This document shows, piece by piece, positions 52,621 through 60,911 of a DNA stretch of 64,000 nucleotides (within the stretch, counting starts at the first letter, position 1; every line of letters starts with the position of its first letter). This DNA is from JALOOB01 sp040766655 (lineage in GTDB: Bacteria; Chloroflexota; Anaerolineae; CG2-30-64-16). The notes under the pieces are model-generated. The model did no database searches. It saw nothing but the letters and a program-made list of their open reading frames with translations, and had not been told where the DNA came from. The translations under genes were made by a program, and so were the position numbers. Location: NCBI GenBank assembly GCA_040766655.1, contig JAXGQB010000019.1, positions 34,037 to 98,036 on the forward strand, in the 5' to 3' direction.

Positions 52621-54573
52621 TCACTGCGACAGCGCCCAATCGTGCCAGAATAGCGCGGCCAGGTAGTCGGACGCCGCATCGGAGCCGACGACCAGCGCGA
52701 CCTCGCGGTTGAGCTTTGCAGACACCTCGCCGCCGTTCGGGCTGCCGGCCATCACCCACCCCCGGCCGCCGATGCGCGCGACCACCATCTTGTTGTGCAA
52801 CCCGAGGCCGGCCGGGTTGCCGCGGCGCACGTCCAGGTCGAGCCCCTCCGCGCGCGCGATGCTGGTCAGATATTCCGCGGTGCGCAGGTTGCTGCGGGAG
52901 CTGACCAGGTCATCGTAGTAGGCGTCCAGCAGAAGACGCACCTGCGCGCCGCGCCGCGCGGCATCCAGATAGGCCTCGAGCCGCGGGTTCGGGTCGTCGG
53001 CCACGTTGCTGCTGGAAGGCCCCCAGAACGCCGGCTCATCCAACTGCTCAACTAGTATCTGGTCGCCCGCACGGGCGCGGCCGGCCAACCCGAGCAGGCA
53101 GTCGTGCGTGCGCAGGCTGTGCTCGGGCGACTGGCACACCTCGAAGGCGAAGCGTCCCTGAACGGTGAGCGGCTCGCTGAAGCGCACGGCGTAGCCCGCG
53201 CCGCCGCTGTCGACGCTGGGTGTGAAATCGTCGGGCGGCCTGCCCAGGATGGAATCGTCCGGATCATACGGCCAGATGTCGCGATGGCTCGCGTCCATGT
53301 CCGCGGCCATGATCTCCCGCACGCGCGCCAGCACGAGCGCCGCGTCGGTGACGAGCATCACCCCTCGACGGCCCAGCGTGCCGTCCGCCTTGTCGTCGTG
53401 GGGAAACGATTCAGGGCTGGGATTCTCGCTGCCGATGATGGCCAGCCGGTCGTCCAGCAGCCACAGCTTGGCGTGCTGATAGAGGTACCGGTCGTGAATG
53501 CCGGCGCTGCTGGCCGAGCGCATGTAGCTCACCCGTGCGCCGGCCTCGTGCAGGCGCTGGACCAGCCAGCGTTGCTGGTCACTCACGCCGCCCGGGGGAC
53601 CGCCCTCCAACAGCAGCGTGACCGCCACCCCTGCGCGTGCACGTTCGATGAGTGTCTCGCCCAGCGCCGGGCTCTCGAGGGTATAACCTTCCAGCACGAT
53701 GCTACGCGTGGCCGCCCCCAGGTGGGCCTGCAGCGCATCGAAGGAGTGGTCGGGGGCGACGATCACCTGCAGCGTGGCGTCGCTGGCGCCGCTAGCGGGG
53801 AAGAAAAAACGATCCGTTGCCCAGCCGGGGTACTTCACCTGGCGGCCCAGTACCAGGTCATGGGGGTCGGAGGCCCAATCCGCCCCGCTGTCCGTATCCG
53901 GGACGATCCATCCCGTGACTTCATCGTGCTTGCGGTGGAGGATCTGCCCGTATTCGTGAAACGCAGAGGTGGGCGTGTAGGGCGTCACGGACGCGCCCTG
54001 CCAGCCGGGGCCCACCACGCTGCCGCCCTTGTACACGACCACATCGCTCAACTGCTCATCGGGCCGGCGCAACTCGATCCGCCCGCCGGCGTTGCCCAGC
54101 TGCAAGGCCGTGCCGGAGAGATTCGGCACGGCGGGGTCGGTGTCCGCGCCGTATTCGCAGGCTGGAGGATGGCCGAACGTCATGCGAAAGGCCTCGGCCT
54201 CGCGCGCGCACCACAGCGAGGCGCCGGCGGGCAGCGCCAGGTCGCCGGCGAAGGTGACCGTCCGGGCGCCGTTGGTGACCCGCCAGCCGTCGAGCGGGAC
54301 CGCGAACGCGGCCGGATTGTGCAGCTCGAATCCTTCGTCGGCCTCGCCGCTGATCACGCCATCGTAGAGCAGGGCCGAGATCAGCAGATCGTTCGACCGC
54401 GGGGCAGTCACCAGGGGCAGAAGAAGCGCGTGTGAGGCCGTGTCGTCGCCGCCCACCGCACGGGGCGACAGGCACGCGGCCAGTGCAAGGACCAGGCTGG
54501 CGATGCGGCAGCGCCTGGACATCCTCCCCCCACGGGGAGAGGCGCGCCGGGCAGGGACAATCCGGCGGATCAT
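52621..54573 (-). CDS. Secreted lamin-tail-domain / phospholipase D-like protein
   Basis: A 650-aa exported protein. The start at 54573 is chosen for the GGAGG seven bases upstream; it gives an Arg-rich n-region and hydrophobic core (RIASLVLALAACLS). A lamin-tail domain follows (about 50-145: ISALLYDGVISGEADEGFELHNPA). Two PLD half-motifs form the enzyme: HAKLWLLD (H367, K369, D374) followed by GSENPSP, and HNKMVVAR (H593, K595) followed by GSPNGG, where the usual aspartate is replaced. Such proteins cleave phosphodiesters in lipids or DNA; secretion suggests scavenging or defence. The substrate is unknown. Confidence 0.85.
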   Translation of the reverse strand: MIRRIVPARRASPRGGRMSRRCRIASLVLALAACLSPRAVGGDDTASHALLLPLVTAPRSNDLLISALLYDGVISGEADEGFELHNPAAFAVPLDGWRVTNGARTVTFAGDLALPAGASLWCAREAEAFRMTFGHPPACEYGADTDPAVPNLSGTALQLGNAGGRIELRRPDEQLSDVVVYKGGSVVGPGWQGASVTPYTPTSAFHEYGQILHRKHDEVTGWIVPDTDSGADWASDPHDLVLGRQVKYPGWATDRFFFPASGASDATLQVIVAPDHSFDALQAHLGAATRSIVLEGYTLESPALGETLIERARAGVAVTLLLEGGPPGGVSDQQRWLVQRLHEAGARVSYMRSASSAGIHDRYLYQHAKLWLLDDRLAIIGSENPSPESFPHDDKADGTLGRRGVMLVTDAALVLARVREIMAADMDASHRDIWPYDPDDSILGRPPDDFTPSVDSGGAGYAVRFSEPLTVQGRFAFEVCQSPEHSLRTHDCLLGLAGRARAGDQILVEQLDEPAFWGPSSSNVADDPNPRLEAYLDAARRGAQVRLLLDAYYDDLVSSRSNLRTAEYLTSIARAEGLDLDVRRGNPAGLGLHNKMVVARIGGRGWVMAGSPNGGEVSAKLNREVALVVGSDAASDYLAALFWHDWALSQ

Positions 54574-54648
54574 TGGCGGCCTCCGTAGCATGATGTCCCG
54601 AGTATAGCATGCCGGGAGGCAGAATTCGCGGCGCTCCTTATAGGCTAC

Positions 54649-54689
54649 ATGATGATAATCATGGCGACAGCATTGCTGATAGTTATAAT
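54649..54689 (+). promoter_or_regulatory. Promoter/operator region of the LysR gene
   Basis: A palindrome ATGAT-N4-ATCAT (54649-54662) lies 21 bases before a TATAAT (54684-54689). LysR regulators commonly bind such dyads near their own and divergent promoters; the lamin-tail/PLD gene is transcribed away from here. Confidence 0.45.
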
Positions 54690-54750
54690 GTTCTCTTGGT
54701 TGTCGGCGACATCGCGCGCGACGATCGCATCCTGATTGTGAGGCCTTATT

Positions 54751-55671
54751 GTGATCAGCCTTCACGAGCTCAACGTCTTCATCGAGGCTGCGCTCGCGCA
54801 GAATTTTTCCGTTGCCGCGCGGCGTCTCTACCTGAGCCAACCCGCGGTCAGCCTCCACATCAGCAACCTCGAGAAGCAACTGGGGCTGGAGCTGTTCCGC
54901 CGCAATGGTCGCAGCATCCAGCTCAGCGAGGCGGGTCGCGTCCTGCTGCCGTTGGCCCAGGATGCGTTGCGCCACAGCCGCCACATCGAGGAGACGATGT
55001 CCGGCCTGAAGGGCGTGCTCATCGGCGAGCTGGCAATCGCATGCAGCACCACTGTGGGCAAGTACATCCTGCCGAGGCTGGTCGCGGGTTTTCGCCGGTG
55101 CCATCCGCACGTGCGGGTGACCATCAACGTCATGCCGCGGCGCACCGCGATCGAGTGGCTCCAAAGCGGCCGGGCAGAGGTGGCGGTCGTTTCCGCAAGG
55201 CTGAACGGTGCGGAGCTGTTCTACCATCGGTTTGCGGAGGATCGCGTCATTTTGATCGTGCCCGCGGATCATCCATGGGCCGACGGGCGAATCGTTGCGC
55301 CTGCAGACCTGCTGACGCAACCGTTTATCGCGCGCGAGACGGCCGCAGGCGCGTACGAGGCACTGGCAGAAGGGCTGGCAGCTCACAATCTCAACATCGA
55401 GCAGTTGCAGACGGTGCTGACGCTCGCGAATGCCGAGGCCATCGAGATGTCGGTGGAGGCGGGTATCGGGGTGGCTTTTGTGTCGCGGCTGGCTGCAGAG
55501 CGCGGGCTCGCGCTCCGCAGGGTGGTGGAGGTGCCCGTGTCAGGCCTGGATATGACGCGCGAGATCTTCATCGTGCGCCATCAGCACCGCGGCACTTCGC
55601 CGCTGCACAAAGCATTCTGGGATTTTGCGCTGTCGGAGGAGAACGAGGCTCTGCGTTCGCTCGGGGCCTGA
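54751..55671 (+). CDS. LysR-family transcriptional regulator
   Basis: A 306-aa LTTR with the N-terminal winged helix (SVAARRLYLSQPAVSLHISNLEKQLGLELF) and a two-lobed effector domain (GELAIACSTTVGKYILPRLV at its start, like CysB/CbbR relatives). GTG start at 54751. It lies between the divergent PLD gene and the convergent cytochrome gene; either the PLD gene or the redox genes could be targets, which the sequence does not decide. Confidence 0.92.
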   Translation: MISLHELNVFIEAALAQNFSVAARRLYLSQPAVSLHISNLEKQLGLELFRRNGRSIQLSEAGRVLLPLAQDALRHSRHIEETMSGLKGVLIGELAIACSTTVGKYILPRLVAGFRRCHPHVRVTINVMPRRTAIEWLQSGRAEVAVVSARLNGAELFYHRFAEDRVILIVPADHPWADGRIVAPADLLTQPFIARETAAGAYEALAEGLAAHNLNIEQLQTVLTLANAEAIEMSVEAGIGVAFVSRLAAERGLALRRVVEVPVSGLDMTREIFIVRHQHRGTSPLHKAFWDFALSEENEALRSLGA

Positions 55672-55714
55672 CGCGGCGCCTGCCCCGGAATCTTGCCCGG
55701 AGATCCTGTTACGA

Positions 55715-55752
55715 AAAAAGGCGAGGAGGACCAGCGCCCTCCTCGCCTTTTT
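55715..55752. terminator. Bidirectional terminator
   Basis: A perfect 15-bp stem AAAAAGGCGAGGAGG/CCTCCTCGCCTTTTT with an 8-base loop, with A-run and T-run on opposite sides, between convergent LysR and cytochrome genes. Confidence 0.92.
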
Positions 55753-55760
55753 GCTGTTCC

Positions 55761-56897
55761 TTATTGCCCGATTGCGGCGGGCAACTTGGTCGGAATGACG
55801 CTCTTGTTCGCCTCAACCTCGTAGGGCAACAGGTCCGCTTCGCTCAGGAAGATCTCCGCATTTCCGTGACATGAATCGCACGTCTCAGTCTGCGGCGTGT
55901 TGCGCTGGATGTTGTGCGGCGTGGCGTACTTCCACGTCGGCAGCGCGTCGAAGTTGGTGAGGATGTCCTCGCCATAGAACGCGAAGTTCTCGGGGTCGAT
56001 GGGGGCGTGGCGCAACACCACGTAGTCCCACGGCCGATCCTCGCTCTTCTTCGGGTTCAGGCCGATCTTGAAGTCCATGACGGACGGTTCGATCTTATAG
56101 AACGGCGTGCCTTCGTCCGACTTCTGCACGTGGCAGCTGTAGCAGCTCTTGTTTTCCACGGTGTGGCAGACCTGGCAGGCCAGCTTCTCGCCATGGAGGT
56201 TGTGCTGCATGATGGAGCCTGCGCCTGGTGCGGCGTCAGGATGGCAATCCAGGCATGCCGGGGCCGGTGCGCCGTCGTAGCGCTCGGTCTTCTCGCTGGG
56301 TGCGCCTTCAGCCGTCATCCCGTGCAGTGCGTCGCCGGTGTGGCACTTGAAGCAGGCCATACCGGCCTGGGTCCAGTGAACGTCAGCCGGGATGCCTTCG
56401 TTCAAACCAGTGTACTCCGCGTTGACGCGGGAGCCGTGGCAGCCGCTGCACGTGCGGGTGAACGCCTGCGTGCTCTTGAACTGATGGCCGCTGATCAGGC
56501 CGCCGCCCACGCTGGTGGGCTGGCTGACGTGGCACTGGCCGCACGTGGTGTGGCAGGAAGAGCAGTGGTTGAGCCGGGCTTCCTCCCATGCTTCGTGCGA
56601 CTCCGGTGCATCGCCCAGCCGCGCGCCCATGATGGTCTCGTAGCCGTGAGCGTCGAAATGCAGGCTGACGACCTGCGCTGTAGCAATTTCTGCGTGACAC
56701 GTGCCGCAGGTGGCTTCAACCAACTCCTTCGTGCTGGTGGGGTCGGTGATGACGCCCTCGTGTGCGAGGGCCATGTCGTCCGTGCCGCCCTGGCCGCCGT
56801 GGCACTGGATGCAGTTTGCGACCTTCGCGTGCGGGTCGGCTTCTACGTACTTCTTCGCATCGACCAGAACCTTCTGCCATGCCTCCAACGGAGGCAC
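55761..56897 (-). CDS. Multihaem c-type cytochrome, main part after an in-frame UGA
   Basis: A 378-aa coding stretch with ten CXXCH haem-binding motifs (CIQCH, CGTCH, CSSCH, CGQCH, CSGCH, CFKCH, CLDCH, CQVCH, CYSCH, CDSCH). It is in the same frame as the lipoprotein segment 56907-57290, separated only by the UGA at 56907-56909, so the intact protein would be an 11-haem exported lipoprotein. The GTG at 56897 could restart translation, but the product would lack a signal peptide and could not receive haem outside the membrane. Role: electron transfer or a small-molecule oxidoreductase. The family beyond multihaem cytochrome is not recognised. A rhodanese upstream hints at sulfur or chalcogen redox. 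Confidence 0.85.
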   Translation of the reverse strand: MPPLEAWQKVLVDAKKYVEADPHAKVANCIQCHGGQGGTDDMALAHEGVITDPTSTKELVEATCGTCHAEIATAQVVSLHFDAHGYETIMGARLGDAPESHEAWEEARLNHCSSCHTTCGQCHVSQPTSVGGGLISGHQFKSTQAFTRTCSGCHGSRVNAEYTGLNEGIPADVHWTQAGMACFKCHTGDALHGMTAEGAPSEKTERYDGAPAPACLDCHPDAAPGAGSIMQHNLHGEKLACQVCHTVENKSCYSCHVQKSDEGTPFYKIEPSVMDFKIGLNPKKSEDRPWDYVVLRHAPIDPENFAFYGEDILTNFDALPTWKYATPHNIQRNTPQTETCDSCHGNAEIFLSEADLLPYEVEANKSVIPTKLPAAIGQ

Positions 56898-56906
56898 TTC
56901 GCCACC

Positions 56907-57290
56907 TCACCCTTCGCCTTCGGAGAGCTCCTCCGCGACTTCTTCTTCGACGGCGAGCTCCTGAAGCGCGACCTCATCGGTGTGACAGGTAACGCAGTTG
57001 GTGGCGTCGGGGATGGCGACGGCCGTGGGTGCTTCGGTGGCCGTGGCGGTGGGCTCGGCCGTTTCGGTCGGGGCCATCGTCGCGGTCGGCGGGACAGCGG
57101 TGTTGGTCGGTGCAGTGGTGGGTGGGGCTGCGGTGTTGGTGGGCGCCGCTGCCGCCTCGGTGGCCGGTGCCTGGGCCACTTGCGTCGGTGCAGGGGTAGC
57201 ACCGCCGCAGGCAGAAAGGACCAGGAGTCCGATCAACAAAACGCCGAGGACCGCCACTGCCCGCATCCGTGGAGTGGATGAAAGGGACAT
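56907..57290 (-). CDS. Multihaem cytochrome N-terminal lipoprotein segment ending in UGA
   Basis: 127 codons. A signal peptide with lipobox LSAC (cysteine near 28), a long Thr/Pro/Ala linker, then the first haem motif (NCVTCH) and an acidic stretch ending SEGEG. The UGA is followed in frame by GGEVPPLEAWQK and the rest of the cytochrome. A nonsense change from TGG, a sequence error, or UGA recoding could each explain it. An 8-bp hairpin with a GUU loop lies 17 bases after the UGA (see findings). Confidence 0.8.
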   Translation of the reverse strand: MSLSSTPRMRAVAVLGVLLIGLLVLSACGGATPAPTQVAQAPATEAAAAPTNTAAPPTTAPTNTAVPPTATMAPTETAEPTATATEAPTAVAIPDATNCVTCHTDEVALQELAVEEEVAEELSEGEG

Positions 57291-57315
57291 CTCGGTTCCT
57301 CCGTGATGAATTGTG

Positions 57316-57349
57316 CCCCGGCGCTGATTTCAGCGAACCAGCGCCGGGG
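57316..57349 (-). terminator. Hairpin after the rhodanese gene
   Basis: A perfect 11-bp stem CCCCGGCGCTG/CAGCGCCGGGG with a 12-base loop lies between the double-rhodanese stop and the cytochrome start. There is no T-run, so readthrough into the cytochrome gene is plausible. Confidence 0.6.
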
Positions 57350-57375
57350 TCAGGTTAAACAACGGTCAGTGCCGG

Positions 57376-58458
57376 TTAGCGGCGGCGCAACGCCAGGCCC
57401 GCGCCGGTGAGGCCGAGGCCGGCCAGGAGCAGGCTGCCCAACGCCATGCCGGTCGTCGGGAGCGCGGCCGGCGCCGGAGCTGCCGTTTCCGCCGGAGCTG
57501 CAGCAGCTGCCACAGCTTCGCCTTCCAGCTTGTAGTTGCCGCTCTTGCTGACGTCCCACACCGGGGTCGCCGTCTCGTTCACGATGGCCCACGAAGGCAT
57601 GCCGAACTGCAGGTTGTAGGCGTCATAGCCCAACAGGCGCAGCGCGCCGGTGGCCTGGCTGGCCGTCTGGCCGCTGTAGCAGTAGGAGACGATCTGCTTG
57701 TCCGCCGGAAGATTGGCCAGTCCGGCTGCTGTGAACAGGTCCTTCGGCGCAACGTTGATCGCGCCCGGGATGTGGCCGGCCGCGTAGTGCTCGGCCGAGC
57801 GCATGTCGAGGATCACGGGGTTGTTGCTGTCGTCGCCGTCGTTCACGTTGGCGAACAGATCCGCAGCCTTGGTGGCCTTGAACCCGCCGGCGAAGTAAGC
57901 CTGCGCCGCGGCCTCAACGGTGTCGCCCAACGGCTTGGGTGCATCGAAGGTGCCCTCGAATTGCGCAGCGTCGGTGGTCGTGCGGTAGTTGCCGCTCTGG
58001 CTTGCGTTGAAAGGATAGGTGATCTTGTCGTTGGCGGCCCAACTCGGCATGCCGTAGAGCAGGTTGTATGCGTCGTAGCCCATCATGCGCAGGGCTGCAG
58101 TGGCCTGGCTCGCGGTCTGCCCGCTGTAGCAGTTGAGGACGATCGGCTGATCCTTGGGCAGTTTCGCCAGGTTTTCCGCGGTGAAGACGGCGCCGCCCGG
58201 CATGTTGATCGCGCCGGGGATGTGGCCGTTGGCGTAGTCCGCCGCCTGGCGGATGTCGACCCGGAATGGGTCATTCGAGGTGTCGCCGTCGTTCAGGTTG
58301 GCGAACAGATCCGCGGCCTTCATGGTCTTGGCGCCACCGGCGAAGTACGTCTCCGCGGCGGCCTGGACGGGATCGGCCGACTGCGCAGCAGCCGGGACGA
58401 CGAGGAGGCTGACCATCACGAGGACAGCCATCAGGGTGAACAGCATCTTTCGGTACAC
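57376..58458 (-). CDS. Exported double rhodanese with LPxTG anchor
   Basis: A 360-aa surface protein: signal peptide (cleaved near AAA-Q26), two rhodanese domains (about 30-165 and 180-312) that are clear internal duplicates, both with an active-site NCYSGQTAS/YCYSGQTAS loop (C110, C260), then an Ala/Pro linker, LPTTG (333-337), a hydrophobic helix and a final RRR. Rhodaneses transfer sulfane sulfur through a Cys persulfide. The sortase signal implies covalent cell-wall attachment and a monoderm-like envelope. GTG start with GGAG seven bases upstream. Together with the cytochrome it looks like an extracytoplasmic sulfur/redox module. Confidence 0.92.
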   Translation of the reverse strand: MYRKMLFTLMAVLVMVSLLVVPAAAQSADPVQAAAETYFAGGAKTMKAADLFANLNDGDTSNDPFRVDIRQAADYANGHIPGAINMPGGAVFTAENLAKLPKDQPIVLNCYSGQTASQATAALRMMGYDAYNLLYGMPSWAANDKITYPFNASQSGNYRTTTDAAQFEGTFDAPKPLGDTVEAAAQAYFAGGFKATKAADLFANVNDGDDSNNPVILDMRSAEHYAAGHIPGAINVAPKDLFTAAGLANLPADKQIVSYCYSGQTASQATGALRLLGYDAYNLQFGMPSWAIVNETATPVWDVSKSGNYKLEGEAVAAAAAPAETAAPAPAALPTTGMALGSLLLAGLGLTGAGLALRRR

Positions 58459-58492
58459 GTTATGCTCCTATCACGAGGGTTCAGCGCAGATT

Positions 58493-58554
58493 ATGTGCAA
58501 TCCGGCACATTACATTATCCCATATTGCCTAACGCGGCTTATGACGCGGGTCAT
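58493..58554. promoter_or_regulatory. Dyads upstream of the rhodanese gene
   Basis: Two perfect inverted repeats: ATGTGC-N6-GCACAT (58493-58510) and ATGAC-N4-GTCAT (58541-58554). The second has the size and spacing of CRP/FNR-family sites. They lie 35-96 bases before the rhodanese start, in an AT-richer stretch. Regulator unknown. Confidence 0.45.
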
Positions 58555-58611
58555 GTATCATTATTAGGATTTATAATTACGATTAGCAGCGCGACTGATA
58601 AGGGAGACGAC

Positions 58612-58839
58612 TCATCGTTGATTTCGTTCAACGAAAGCGGGCCGGTCGTAGAGCGACATGACCGCGCCGTGAGGACAGGCCACCACGCAGGCCTTGCACC
58701 CCAGGCAGCGCTCGGCGTCCACCGCCGGGAGGTCGCCGCGATCGAACTGCAGGATGGCGCGCGGCTTGCACGCGCGCCGCGCCGAACACGACGGGCAGGT
58801 GTGGCAGAGCGAAGGCTCGATGTAGAGTAGCGGTCTCAT
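58612..58839 (-). CDS. Small 4Fe-4S ferredoxin-like protein
   Basis: A 75-aa protein with CLGCKACVVACP (classic 4Fe-4S binding motif with a distal proline) and an N-terminal cysteine-rich stretch CHTCPSCSARRAC that could complete a second cluster. Such small ferredoxins carry electrons for cytoplasmic oxidoreductases. It is on the same strand as, and upstream of, the rhodanese and cytochrome genes, but lacks a signal peptide. Confidence 0.82.
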   Translation of the reverse strand: MRPLLYIEPSLCHTCPSCSARRACKPRAILQFDRGDLPAVDAERCLGCKACVVACPHGAVMSLYDRPAFVERNQR

Positions 58840-58922
58840 AGATCAACTCGACGGGGTCGATTATAGTCCCCTTGCGTGCCGGGCACAAGTGCACGCGCTA
58901 CGCATCCTTCTGAGCTGAGGCG

Positions 58923-58952
58923 TTGACGCGCCTGCGCGGCGTGTGCTATAGT
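58923..58952 (+). promoter_or_regulatory. Promoter of the fumarase operon
   Basis: TTGACG (58923-58928) and TATAGT (58947-58952) with an 18-base spacer, about 42 bases before the start codon. Confidence 0.8.
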
Positions 58953-58993
58953 GTCGCTGACTGGACCCAATGAATGCGTCCGAAGGAGGGCTC

Positions 58994-59863
58994 ATGGAGA
59001 ACCTGGTTCCCCACTTCCTGGAGTTGATCCGCCGGGCGGCGACCGATCTGCCGGCCGACATCGAGGCCGCGCTGCACAAGGCACGCGCGGACGAGGATGA
59101 CGGTTCCGCGGCCCAGGCCACGTTCGACGCGATCCTCGAAAACGTCCGCATGTCCCGCGCGGCTTCCACGCCCATCTGCCAGGACACGGGCACGCCGATC
59201 TTCTACGTCTACTATCCCACCGGCTGGTCCACGATCGGGCTCAAGAAACAGATTCGCACGGCCGTGGCCGAGGCGACGGCTAAGTCTTACCTGCGGCCAA
59301 ACTCGGTGGACACGCTGACCGGCAAGAATCCGGGCAACAACCTGGGCGACGACTTCCCCTACTTCCATTTCGAGGAGTGGGAGGAACCCTATCTGAAGGT
59401 CGACCTGATGCTGAAGGGTGGCGGCTGTGAGAACGTGGGCGCGCAGTACAGCCTGCCCGACACCCGGCTCGACGCGAACCGTGACCTCGAGGGGGTGCGC
59501 CGCGCGGTGCTCGATGCGGTGTACCAGGCGCAGGGCATGGGCTGCGCGCCGGCCGTCATCGGCGTGGCCGTCGGCGGCGATCGCGGCTCGAGCTACATCA
59601 AGTCGAAGGAGCAGTTCTACCGGCCACTCGACGACGACAACCCCGATCCGAAGCTGGCCGAGCTCGAGCAGCGCCTGATGCGCGAGGCCAACACGCTGGG
59701 CATCGGTCCGATGGGCTTCGGCGGCAAGACGACGGTCCTGTCGGTCAAGATCGATTCCCTGGAACGACTGCCGGCCAGTTACTTCGTCACGGCGTCCTAT
59801 ATGTGCTGGGCTGACCGCCGTCGCTCGCTGATCTATCGCGACGGCCAGGTCACGATCGAGTGA
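58994..59863 (+). CDS. Class I fumarate hydratase, alpha subunit
   Basis: 289 aa from 58994. The N-terminal half of a two-subunit iron-sulfur fumarase (or tartrate dehydratase), hydrating fumarate to malate. Cysteines in CQDTGT, GGGCENVG and GMGCAPAVIG bind the 4Fe-4S cluster. AAGGAGGG lies just before this ATG, although the spacing is short; the ATG at 58970 has no ribosome binding site. It is followed eight bases later by the beta subunit. Confidence 0.93.
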   Translation: MENLVPHFLELIRRAATDLPADIEAALHKARADEDDGSAAQATFDAILENVRMSRAASTPICQDTGTPIFYVYYPTGWSTIGLKKQIRTAVAEATAKSYLRPNSVDTLTGKNPGNNLGDDFPYFHFEEWEEPYLKVDLMLKGGGCENVGAQYSLPDTRLDANRDLEGVRRAVLDAVYQAQGMGCAPAVIGVAVGGDRGSSYIKSKEQFYRPLDDDNPDPKLAELEQRLMREANTLGIGPMGFGGKTTVLSVKIDSLERLPASYFVTASYMCWADRRRSLIYRDGQVTIE

Positions 59864-59871
59864 GGTGCGCG

Positions 59872-60492
59872 ATGGCCATCTACGATCTGCAGATACCGAT
59901 CAGCGAAGAGGCGATCCGCAGCCTGCACGTGGGCGACCAGGTGCGGCTGTACGGCCTGATGATCACCGCGCGCGATGCTGCGCACAAATACATCATGGAT
60001 ACGTTTCTGAAGGGCGGAGATATCCCGGAGGCTGACCGCGCCGTGCATGCCGAGCTCGCGCGCATCTGGCGCGAGGGCGTGATGTACCATTGCGGCCCGG
60101 TGGTCAGCCAGGGCGCAGATGGGCGGTGGCGCTTCGTATCCGCCGGCCCCACCACGAGCATCCGCGAGGAACCCTACGAGGCCGATGTGATGGGCCACTT
60201 CGGGCTGCGCGCAGTGATAGGCAAGGGCGGCATGGGATCGAAGACGCTGGCTGCCTGTGCCAAATATGGGGCCGTCTATCTTCACGCGGTCGGCGGCGCC
60301 GCGACGTTGATCGCCAGCTACGTCAAAGAGGTGGTGGCTGTCTTCAAGAAGGAAGAACTGGGCGTGCCCGAGGCGTTCTGGGTCGTGCGCGTCGAGGGCT
60401 TCCCCGCGGTCGTCACCATGGATTCGCACGGGGTCAGCCTGCACGAGAAGCTGCTCGCGGAGTCACAGGAGCGGCTCAAGGCGCTGCTGTAG
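59872..60492 (+). CDS. Class I fumarate hydratase, beta subunit
   Basis: A 206-aa partner of the preceding alpha subunit, corresponding to the C-terminal swivelling domain of single-chain class I fumarases. GKGGMGSKT, AGPTTSIREEPYEADV and the late FPAVVTMDSHG are characteristic. The ATG at 59872 follows TGAGG. The two-subunit arrangement is common in Chloroflexota, archaea and anaerobes. Fumarate versus tartrate cannot be separated by eye; with no tartrate genes nearby, fumarase is more likely. Confidence 0.93.
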   Translation: MAIYDLQIPISEEAIRSLHVGDQVRLYGLMITARDAAHKYIMDTFLKGGDIPEADRAVHAELARIWREGVMYHCGPVVSQGADGRWRFVSAGPTTSIREEPYEADVMGHFGLRAVIGKGGMGSKTLAACAKYGAVYLHAVGGAATLIASYVKEVVAVFKKEELGVPEAFWVVRVEGFPAVVTMDSHGVSLHEKLLAESQERLKALL

Positions 60493-60531
60493 GTCAAGGT
60501 ACACATCCCGCGCGGCATGGGCGCTCCGCCT

Positions 60532-60568
60532 CCTTCGACTCCGGGCTTGCGCCCGCCGCTCAGGATGC
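60532..60568. repeat. Third copy of the short intergenic repeat
   Basis: CCTTCGACTCCGGGC...GCCCGCCGCTCAGGATGC, sharing both ends (CCTTCGACT and CCGCTCAGGATGC) with copy B at 31471-31523. It lies between the convergent fumarase beta and the 63-aa gene. Confidence 0.65.
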
Positions 60569-60620
60569 TTCGCTTGAGGGACTTCGCCCCTGGCGTGGCC
60601 GAGAGGCCATCGCGATACGA

Positions 60621-60812
60621 TTAGTTCATGCCCGGCAGCTTGTCCGGGTCGCCGCAATGGCGGCGTTCGACTTCCAACACCTTGCGGCGCAGCCGCCGGA
60701 CGAAGTCGAGCGCCGCCTTCTCATCCTCATCCTGCGCGATCATCTTCAGCTCGATCACTTCCTCGGCGGTCAGCGCGACCCCCAGGCCATGGTGCTTGCC
60801 GCTGCTCGTCAT
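60621..60812 (-). CDS. Small conserved-looking helical protein (63 aa), unknown
   Basis: A 63-aa charged helical protein (LTAEEVIELKMIAQDEDEKAALDFVRRLRRKVLEVE). An AGGGAGG ribosome binding site nine bases upstream and a TAA stop support a real gene. Its start region faces the CsoR-family promoter, so the two genes are divergent, and the operator there could control both. No family is recognised. Confidence 0.6.
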   Translation of the reverse strand: MTSSGKHHGLGVALTAEEVIELKMIAQDEDEKAALDFVRRLRRKVLEVERRHCGDPDKLPGMN

Positions 60813-60830
60813 CGGAGCATGCCTCCCTAC

Positions 60831-60872
60831 TTGACATCCAGGATGGTTTGCATATACTGTACCGGAGTATAG
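60831..60872 (+). promoter_or_regulatory. Promoter and operator of the CsoR-family gene
   Basis: TTGACA (60831-60836) and TATACT (60854-60859) with a 17-base spacer. The -10 is the left half of a perfect dyad TATACT-N7-AGTATA (60854-60872) with GTACCGG between. This is the size and placement of a CsoR/CstR operator, indicating autorepression. Confidence 0.75.
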
Positions 60873-60911
60873 TAACGCAGGTGCAACTTGTCAAATGGAG
60901 TCGAGGGTGTG

